From positions 1-29,391 of the forward strand of contig JAKPNC010000228.1 of the NCBI GenBank assembly GCA_029548585.1: DNA of 29,391 nucleotides. The letters run 5' to 3'. This DNA is from a bacterium. GTDB taxonomy: Bacteria; Ratteibacteria; UBA8468; B48-G9; JAFGKM01. Below are positions 16,316 to 22,933 of the stretch, piece by piece (position 1 is the stretch's first letter; the number at the start of each line of letters is the position of its first letter). The notes beneath the pieces were generated by a model. That model saw nothing but the letters and a program-made list of their open reading frames with translations. It was not told the DNA's origin and made no database searches. The translations under genes were made by a program, and so were the position numbers.

Positions 16316-17170
16316 ATGGAAATTAAACTCAAAACCTTTTTGCTCCTTGGCGGACTGACAGTGCTTCTCGTATGGGGAGGAAGCTTTTTCGGCGAGGGAG
16401 GCATGGTTACAGCTTTTATTATAGCCCTTGCCATGAACGGGATTTCATACTTTTTCTCGGACAGGCTTGTGCTCGCCATGTACAGGGCGAAGCCCATATC
16501 TTACAATGATGCCCCCCTGATATATAACATCATGGGAGAACTGACACAGAAGGCCGGTATGCCTATGCCGAAGCTTTACCTTATACAGTCTGCCACTCCC
16601 AACGCATTTGCCACGGGAAGGGATCCCGCACACTCTGCCGTAGCGGTTACGACAGGGATAATGGAACTCCTGTCGGAAAACGAGATCAAGGGAGTCCTTG
16701 CCCATGAACTGTCCCACATAAAGGACAGGGATATACTTCTCGCCACCATTGCCGCCACTATCGCCGGAGCGATAACATTTTTGGCGAGAATGGCACAGTG
16801 GGCCGCCATGTTCGGAGGCGGGGGCAATAACCGGAAGAATAACGGTAACATGCTTGGACTGGCGGGAATGCTTCTTTTTGCCGTCCTTGCTCCCATAGCG
16901 GCAATGATAGTACAGCTTGCCATATCCCGGTCCCGGGAATACCTTGCAGATTCGGAAGGCGGAAGACTTGCGGGAAATCCACTTTATCTCTCTTCCGCCC
17001 TGAAAAAACTTTCGGCAGGGGTTAAAGTCCGGCCAATGAATAACGCCAATCCTTCAACTGCCCATCTCTTTATCGTGGCTCCTTTTTCGGGCAAGTCTGT
17101 CATGAACCTCTTTTCGACTCATCCGCCCATGGAGGAGAGGATAAGGAGGCTTGAAAGCCTCGTTTCCTGA
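16316..17170 (+). CDS. htpX: HtpX-type membrane zinc metalloprotease
   Basis: A 284-residue inner-membrane M48 protease that degrades misfolded membrane proteins with its active site facing the cytoplasm. Two N-terminal membrane segments (TFLLLGGLTVLLVWGG; MVTAFIIALAMNGISYFF) precede the zinc motif HELSH (130-134). The third ligand is E208 in SREYLADSEGG. Two more hydrophobic segments lie between them (LLATIAATIAGAITFLA; MLGLAGMLLFAVLAPIAAMI). STHPPMEERIRRL is the usual C-terminal signature. GGGAGG lies eight bases before the ATG. It is followed after seven bases by larB. Family members are often envelope-stress induced; no stress-sigma site was identified here. Confidence 0.95.
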   Translation: MEIKLKTFLLLGGLTVLLVWGGSFFGEGGMVTAFIIALAMNGISYFFSDRLVLAMYRAKPISYNDAPLIYNIMGELTQKAGMPMPKLYLIQSATPNAFATGRDPAHSAVAVTTGIMELLSENEIKGVLAHELSHIKDRDILLATIAATIAGAITFLARMAQWAAMFGGGGNNRKNNGNMLGLAGMLLFAVLAPIAAMIVQLAISRSREYLADSEGGRLAGNPLYLSSALKKLSAGVKVRPMNNANPSTAHLFIVAPFSGKSVMNLFSTHPPMEERIRRLESLVS

Positions 17171-17177
17171 GACATAA

Positions 17178-17924
17178 ATGGATAACAGGACTCTTAAAAA
17201 ACTTCTTGGAGAATACCGGAAAGGAAATCTGAGCGAGAAAAAACTTCTCGGGAAGCTTAAAATTCTTCCTTACATAGATATGGATTTTGCCAAGATCGAT
17301 ACCCACCGTTGTATTAAATTCGGCTTTCCGGAGGTAATATATGCGCCCGGCAAGACGGTTGAACAGATAGCCGATATCATGGATTCTCTCTCCAGCCGGC
17401 ATGAAAACCTCATGGTTACGAGGGTAACCTCAGAGCAGGCGGAAAAGCTCAGGGAAAAGATTCCCGGGATTATTTACCATCAGGCCGCGCGAATAGTAAC
17501 AACCAGGAAATCAAAGCCTTCGAGAAGCCGTAAGTACGTTTCTGTCGTTTCCGCTGGGACCGCCGACATCCCCGTCGCGGAGGAAGCTTCCGTGACGCTG
17601 GAGATGCTGGGAGACAGGGTGAAAAGGGTATACGACGTAGGGGTGGCCGGGCTCCACAGGCTTCTTGACAAGACAGAAGTCCTCTCCGAAGCGGCATGTC
17701 TCATTGCCGTTGCTGGGATGGAAGGCGCTCTTCCGAGCGTTGTGGGCGGCATAGTCTGCAGGCCGGTGATAGCGGTTCCAACGTCGGTCGGATATGGCGC
17801 AAACCTTGCCGGGATAGCCCCCCTTCTGACCATGCTTAACAGCTGTTCACCCAACGTCTCTGTTGTCAACATAGACAACGGATTCGGCGCCGCCTTTTTT
17901 GCACACCTTGTGCTGGGTAAATAA
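17178..17924 (+). CDS. larB: LarB, nickel-pincer cofactor biosynthesis (PurE-like) protein
   Basis: A 248-residue cytoplasmic enzyme related to PurE that carboxylates and hydrolyses nicotinic acid adenine dinucleotide, the first step to the nickel-pincer nucleotide used by lactate racemase LarA and relatives. Diagnostic segments are VYDVGVAGLHRLL (151-163), VAGMEGALPSVVGG, PVIAVPTSVGYGANLAG and NSCSPNVSVVNIDNGFGAA. C223 sits where I recall the substrate-binding cysteine of Lactobacillus LarB. Length is normal. It probably forms an operon with htpX. No larA, larC or larE is in the window, so partners must lie elsewhere or the gene acts alone. The start has no strong ribosome site. Confidence 0.92.
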   Translation: MDNRTLKKLLGEYRKGNLSEKKLLGKLKILPYIDMDFAKIDTHRCIKFGFPEVIYAPGKTVEQIADIMDSLSSRHENLMVTRVTSEQAEKLREKIPGIIYHQAARIVTTRKSKPSRSRKYVSVVSAGTADIPVAEEASVTLEMLGDRVKRVYDVGVAGLHRLLDKTEVLSEAACLIAVAGMEGALPSVVGGIVCRPVIAVPTSVGYGANLAGIAPLLTMLNSCSPNVSVVNIDNGFGAAFFAHLVLGK

Positions 17925-17998
17925 AGCCCAAAACCTCTGCCTGAAAAAATTTCATGCCAGGTATTTCTAAAATTTCAGTTGAGAATTATTAGTATCCC

Positions 17999-20900
17999 TT
18001 ATTCTTTTGCCTCCAGCGTGCCTGAAGAGAATGCCGATACTCCCCTGGTGTTGCCATCAAAAAGGAATATTGCCCTCGTATTGGCGTCTGTTTCAGGCGC
18101 TTTCCTGCCGGGAACGAAATTATCGCTGTACCTGACAATGTCGGAAATCCTTAGGTTGTCCATCGTTCCGTCGAAAGGACCCAGTATAATATATTCTTCG
18201 CTTTCTGAAAGAGAAAGTTTCTGCTGTTTTGTCGGCTGATTCAGGCCGTACATGGCCCCTTTGTAAGGCATCTTATGCCCGTTCAGGAAGATGCCAAAGC
18301 TGTTTTCCTTCAAATCCCACGTGTATGCAAGGTGCATCCATTGGCCGCGGACAGGGAAATATTCCGACTGGAAACCCAGGAAGGAAGGGCCTTTATCCGT
18401 AATCAACCGGGATTGAATGAAACTGTAAGGACCGGGCGTACCCCTTCTCCAGTATGCATGCTGAAGGCTTATATGCGGGCCCTGCACAAAAATAAAACTC
18501 TTATCCTGAAAAGAGACCAGAGGCATATCCAGTATGGATCTGCCGGGTTTGAACCAGAATTCAACGGTGCCTTTCTCCCGGGGGAATCGTGAATATCCGC
18601 CCGCTTCAACCTTTTCTCCCCTGTGAAACCTGAGTCGTTTATTGCCGGAAAGGCTGATGCCTTTACCGTCTGTTCCGGGAAGAAACTCCATCCTGTCTCC
18701 GGGGCGATAATCCGCCATGTCGGAGAAATTGACGTTTACGGGTCTGCCGGCGGTTTCGTCCGGCAACAGTCCGGGATGCCCATAAGACATCACCGGCTCG
18801 ACGTTCAGAAGCCTGTAAAACCCGGCGGGGGATTCTCCCTTAAAAGTTCTTATGTGCGGCTCAATGCACCATATTCCGGCTTTGCCGTTGACAGGAAGGG
18901 AGAACCTGCCTACGTTTGAATCCGAGTTGGCAAGCGCTCTCGACCCGTCTGACCTTTTTATTTCGGCGGGGTATCCCATGAATATTTCGAGATTATCAAG
19001 TCCTTTCGGGACCCTGAAAAACATCTTCCGTCCATCCCCCGGACGACTGCTTTCAGCCCCTGCTCCGTGTGTTGTTCTTGCCACAGACCAGAATCCTTCA
19101 GGGGAGAAGATAGCCGCTTTTTCTGCGGTAGCGTCAAGAAGCGTGAACGTGGAGCCGGAAGGGACAGAAAGAAGATAGAGGCCCGTCTCCTTTTCGGAAG
19201 GAAGAGTCACGTACGCGTGGTAAGAGTTCTTTTTTAACATCCTCCGCTCTACCTCTTTTTTTACGCCCTGAACGGGTTTCATGGACGGGTAATCCCTGTA
19301 AAGAAAGATTTCCGGGTTGATATCCTCTGAACCAGCCTGAATGAATATGCTCAGTTTTGTATCCCGCCCGTTTTCATGCCCGAAAAGCAGCATGCTTTCC
19401 GGCACGGGTATGGCTTTTACCGCCAGGGGAGAGGCAGGCTTGCCGCTCCAACCCTTCTCTGCTATAAGCTTGAGGGCTGCCGGGAAACCTATGAATGGAT
19501 TTTCATATTCATTCCATACGTTCGGGGGGAGACTTTTCCATTCGAGGGGATTGGCGGAAAATCTTGAAATCTCTTTCCCGAAAGGCTTAACGGACGAGTA
19601 ATAAATAGCGTCTCCCAGTACCTGTTCCGCCACGCTTCTCCATCGGTGTTCGCCCGTAATCATATAGGCCATGCAGTATGTCAGAGCATCGTAATTCCGG
19701 TGGCTTATGGGACCGCTTCTCCTTTCGAACCTGTACTTCTGGTCCAGCAGTTTCAGCCACGCTTCTTTAACAGTTTCGTCTCCTGTTTCCAAATAGTATT
19801 CAAGCAGGTCGTAGGTGTTTCTTTCATCTTTATATTCCGCCGGCCCGCTGATTGTGCTGATCCCGTTCTGGCTCTTTAAATCTATTGTCCTGTGTATGAA
19901 TTCGCGGGACATCTCAACCATCTTATCATCCCAGTCGAGAACGGCAAGGGTCAGGAGTGTCCTTGATGCGCTTATCAGGGAATGTGCAGGTTTGCCTGTC
20001 TTGGCAACCCCTTCCTTTACAAGCATGATAAGGTCAAGAGACCTCTCGTCCCCTGTCAGGTAATAATCGTTGAGCCAATGCCTTATCTCTCCGTCTATCG
20101 TGCTGTATGGCGCTGTTTTGCCCTGCCAGAAGAATGGCAGTCCGCCGCGGTCCCCTGTTATGAAAATCCCCCTTTGCTTGTTGGGAGAATTCCAATGGGC
20201 GATCCCGTAGTCACCCGTGAATCTGCTGAACCTGTAACCGTACTCGTAGCATTCCCTCAAGCCGCTTCTCGCATACATGAGAAAGGGAACCCTGCGCAGC
20301 CCGTAATCCATGATGCCCTTGAGGCGCGAGTCTCCAAGGGCAGGCATTATGCGGCCGTTGACGGTTACATAGCTGGCATCAGGCAGGCAGCCCCATGATA
20401 TGACCCCTGTCATGGGAAATGCCTTCATTGACAAAAGCAGGCTGTCCCAGCAATCGGAGATCATTTTCTCTGCTTCGGGGAATTTTTTCGTGTCCCGGTG
20501 ATAAGACGGCCAGCCTAAGACTTCGGAAGAACAAATCCTTGCCGGATCGCACATGGCCAGGGGAGGTCTTGCAGCGGCAATGGAGATTTTTCTCACAGCT
20601 GCCTCTTCATATCCTCCGGGCCTTGGGATAAACCATATGTCGTGGGTGAGGGCCGTGCCCTGGGCGTTGCTCTCTATCGAGTATGGATTGGCCGGCTTCC
20701 CGGGAGCCGCTTTCGCCCATGTCTGCCAGTATTCGCCAACAAGCGTTTTTGACCTGAAATCAAGCTCTCTTCCGCTTCGTCCGGACCACAATACCGCCCT
20801 GGCTCCTCTCTCTCCGAATGATATCTCTTTGGGAAACCTCTCTGCAAGCCACGGCATGACAATGGAAATTCCGTAGTTGCCGTAATTGCCGTATGCCCAG

Positions 20901-21850
20901 TCTCCCGCAACGTTGAATTTTTCGACAATACTCTCTGAGCCGTTTGCAGAAATTCCTATGCCGGCCTTATACTCCCGCTCGGCAAAATGGGGATAAATGT
21001 CCTGGAGCAGGAAAACTTCTTTTCCCCTGGCTTTTATTATGGATTCCTTCCCTGGCATCCCTGCCGCGCAATATGTTTCAGTCGGCGGTGCGGGGGTTTT
21101 GAATTCAATCCCGTAATCTTTAAACCAGACCTTGTTTGTATCCCCGGTCAGGATAAGGGAGTGGGTAATTTTTACGTAAGGAGAGCCTGCCGAAAAATAG
21201 AGCCATAGGGCGGCTCTTGCAAGTTTTTCCCCTGTCGGCGTGACATACCAGCCGGAACGTTTAACGACAAAACGAGCCGGCCCGTTTTTAAGTATCGAAT
21301 TGGTTATCTGTGCTTCCGGGCCCGAGACTTTTGCCGTTCTTCCGCTATTGTCGAGCAGGTAGACCCCTCCGCCGGAACCTTCAAGGATGGGTATGCTTCC
21401 CGTTCCTGTCGCGAGCCATGCTTTTTCCGGCAGGAGCTTGTCGCTTTCAAGAAGAAAAACAGCTGCTCCCGTATCCACCGTGATGTTCCCGTTCTGGGTG
21501 GTAACCTTCAGAGGAGCCGGATGCGCGCTTCTTCTTATTCCTTCTCCGTATTCCACCCTGTATTTGCCCCGGGGGGACGCCGTAAAGCCTGCCAAAGCCC
21601 ACCTTATACTGCCGTCCCGCCAGGTGGCAGTCACATCAACCTGGGAAGGGATTTCCTTCACGCCGCTCATAATCCTTATCGTGGATGGGTCCCGGATCTC
21701 CCCGCGCGGGAAAGCGAGGCTGGAGGTGAGAGGCCACGGTTCGTCCAGCCCTGAGACATCGTTTATAACAAGGTCGAATCCGCCGGCATGCGCCGCAAAA
21801 ACCGAAAGAATTAATACTGTCAAGAAAAGAAACATAACGATCTTGCGCAT
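17999..21850 (-). CDS. Secreted PL26-like (exo-rhamnogalacturonan lyase-like) protein with C-terminal lectin-type domain
   Basis: A 1283-residue protein with a clear signal peptide (MRKIVMFLFLTVLILSVFAAHA, cleaved near residue 22). The first domain resembles the RIFT-barrel of PcRGLX-type lyases: SSLAFPRGEIRDPSTIRI, VDVTATWRDGSIRWALAGF, YRVEYGEG. An alpha/alpha-toroid-like region follows (about 430-780), then beta-sandwich sequence, and from about 1090 a LamG-like domain (GTVEFWFKPG; GQWMHLAYTWDLKENSFGIFLNG; TMDNLRISDIVRY). Such enzymes cleave rhamnogalacturonan backbones, but this substrate is inferred. AAGGAG overlaps the translin stop upstream, so it is the last gene of the ileS operon, with 12 bases between genes. 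No sorting tail was seen. It converges with larB. Catalytic residues were not verified. Confidence 0.7.
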   Translation of the reverse strand: MRKIVMFLFLTVLILSVFAAHAGGFDLVINDVSGLDEPWPLTSSLAFPRGEIRDPSTIRIMSGVKEIPSQVDVTATWRDGSIRWALAGFTASPRGKYRVEYGEGIRRSAHPAPLKVTTQNGNITVDTGAAVFLLESDKLLPEKAWLATGTGSIPILEGSGGGVYLLDNSGRTAKVSGPEAQITNSILKNGPARFVVKRSGWYVTPTGEKLARAALWLYFSAGSPYVKITHSLILTGDTNKVWFKDYGIEFKTPAPPTETYCAAGMPGKESIIKARGKEVFLLQDIYPHFAEREYKAGIGISANGSESIVEKFNVAGDWAYGNYGNYGISIVMPWLAERFPKEISFGERGARAVLWSGRSGRELDFRSKTLVGEYWQTWAKAAPGKPANPYSIESNAQGTALTHDIWFIPRPGGYEEAAVRKISIAAARPPLAMCDPARICSSEVLGWPSYHRDTKKFPEAEKMISDCWDSLLLSMKAFPMTGVISWGCLPDASYVTVNGRIMPALGDSRLKGIMDYGLRRVPFLMYARSGLRECYEYGYRFSRFTGDYGIAHWNSPNKQRGIFITGDRGGLPFFWQGKTAPYSTIDGEIRHWLNDYYLTGDERSLDLIMLVKEGVAKTGKPAHSLISASRTLLTLAVLDWDDKMVEMSREFIHRTIDLKSQNGISTISGPAEYKDERNTYDLLEYYLETGDETVKEAWLKLLDQKYRFERRSGPISHRNYDALTYCMAYMITGEHRWRSVAEQVLGDAIYYSSVKPFGKEISRFSANPLEWKSLPPNVWNEYENPFIGFPAALKLIAEKGWSGKPASPLAVKAIPVPESMLLFGHENGRDTKLSIFIQAGSEDINPEIFLYRDYPSMKPVQGVKKEVERRMLKKNSYHAYVTLPSEKETGLYLLSVPSGSTFTLLDATAEKAAIFSPEGFWSVARTTHGAGAESSRPGDGRKMFFRVPKGLDNLEIFMGYPAEIKRSDGSRALANSDSNVGRFSLPVNGKAGIWCIEPHIRTFKGESPAGFYRLLNVEPVMSYGHPGLLPDETAGRPVNVNFSDMADYRPGDRMEFLPGTDGKGISLSGNKRLRFHRGEKVEAGGYSRFPREKGTVEFWFKPGRSILDMPLVSFQDKSFIFVQGPHISLQHAYWRRGTPGPYSFIQSRLITDKGPSFLGFQSEYFPVRGQWMHLAYTWDLKENSFGIFLNGHKMPYKGAMYGLNQPTKQQKLSLSESEEYIILGPFDGTMDNLRISDIVRYSDNFVPGRKAPETDANTRAIFLFDGNTRGVSAFSSGTLEAKE

Positions 21851-21862
21851 TGTTTTTCTCCT

Positions 21863-22447
21863 TTATCTCATGTTTATCTTTGCAAGGGTAACCTCTGAAC
21901 GGGCTCTTTCAAGCATGCTTCTTACGTAATCCACCTGGCGCCTTAGCGACCTTGTAATGGCGTCGGTGTACTGGAAGTTAAGAAGGAAGTAATATATGTC
22001 GTCCATCATGCCGAGCATCTTTTCGCACTTCCCTATCTCTCCCTTTCTTATTTCGTCAAGCATATATCTCCTGAGTTCGCCGTTGCTTTCGCACAGCCCG
22101 TGAAGGTAGCTCTTGTAATCAAAGCCGTAATCGTCCGGATCGGGCAGACTGCCGTTTTTGATAATTTCAAGGGTCACCACGGCTTCAGCAAGTTCTTTTT
22201 CCGCAGCGTGGAGAAATCCCGCGTAGAATATCTCGGGACATTCTTTGAGGGTTTTCTTTGCATCTTTAAGTATGGCAAGGGCATCTTCTATCTCTTTTTC
22301 CGCCTCTTTGAAATTGCGCTGGTGTATCTTTTTTATTGAATCCGCCGCCATTCGTCCGACTTCGCGGGACAGTTTCAGGGATTTTTCTCTCACGCCGTCT
22401 TCTTTCTCAAAGAGCGTTTTCAGTTTCTTTTCAAGTTTTTTTGTCAT
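21863..22447 (-). CDS. Translin/TRAX-like RNA-binding or RNase protein
   Basis: A 194-residue all-helical protein of the translin family, better known from eukaryotes and archaea. Family marks are VREKSLKLSREVGRMAADSIKKIH (19-42), IFYAGFLHAAEKELAEA (73-89), YLHGLCESNGELRRYMLDEIRKGE (114-137), DDIYYFLLNFQYTDAITRSLRRQVDYVRSMLERARSEVT. Residues E85 and E88 align by eye with the catalytic pair of TRAX, while E120 stands where TRAX has aspartate. In eukaryotes translin/TRAX (C3PO) is an RNase. One base separates it from the NYN nuclease gene upstream, whose end contains its AAGGA ribosome site. Bacterial function is not known to me. Confidence 0.8.
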   Translation of the reverse strand: MTKKLEKKLKTLFEKEDGVREKSLKLSREVGRMAADSIKKIHQRNFKEAEKEIEDALAILKDAKKTLKECPEIFYAGFLHAAEKELAEAVVTLEIIKNGSLPDPDDYGFDYKSYLHGLCESNGELRRYMLDEIRKGEIGKCEKMLGMMDDIYYFLLNFQYTDAITRSLRRQVDYVRSMLERARSEVTLAKINMR

Positions 22448-22448
22448 T

Positions 22449-22928
22449 TCAAGTTCCTTTTTTGTAAAAATTCTTCAGCTCGTTCTCTATGCGGAGTGTG
22501 TTTATCGATTCCGGGGATTTGCCTGACTCCTTACCCTTGATTTTTCTGGGGATTGGCGGGCAGACAATCTCCATGAATCCGTCGATACCCAGTACCCCGC
22601 CGCCGTTTATCCTGGCGCAGACCTGCACCTCCCTGTCATTGGAAACTACCGTTTTGGCTTTATTTGCCCTATGGTTCCTCTCAAGCTCCTTCCTTATGAT
22701 CTCGTCGGCTGTTTCGTCGTGGGAAAAGAGTATCCTTATTTTCCTGTCGGGAAAGCGCATATCTATGAACCCGTCGAATACGACCGTAAAGGAGACAGAC
22801 GGATGTTTCCTTCGGTAGCCGGAAACCACATGGAGAAGTTCTTCGACGGCCCTGTTGTCCGGACGCCCGTCGTATTTTTTCAGGAAACTGCTTTTTATCA
22901 GGTTGTACCCGTCAATGATATATTCCAT
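22449..22928 (-). CDS. NYN-domain (YacP/Rae1-like) ribonuclease
   Basis: A 159-residue protein with a PIN-like NYN fold. Acidic residues expected for metal binding are D6 (IIDGYNLI), D52 (VVFDGF), D71/D75 (HDETADEII) and D98 (VVSNDREV), in the order seen in YacP proteins. The Bacillus member Rae1 cleaves mRNA in the ribosomal A site; whether this one does is unknown. The start at MEYIIDGYN lies five bases after the ileS stop; an upstream ATG at 22988 would run 54 bases into ileS and adds residues foreign to the family. The lysine-rich C-terminus (about 125-159) is less conserved. It sits between ileS and the translin-like gene. Confidence 0.88.
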   Translation of the reverse strand: MEYIIDGYNLIKSSFLKKYDGRPDNRAVEELLHVVSGYRRKHPSVSFTVVFDGFIDMRFPDRKIRILFSHDETADEIIRKELERNHRANKAKTVVSNDREVQVCARINGGGVLGIDGFMEIVCPPIPRKIKGKESGKSPESINTLRIENELKNFYKKGT

Positions 22929-22933
22929 GATAC

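Noticed and set aside
17925..17998. Intrinsic terminator between larB and the secreted lyase gene
   Set aside because: Only a 4-bp CCTG/CAGG dyad and AT-rich repeats (AAATTTCA twice) are visible, without a stable stem plus T-run.
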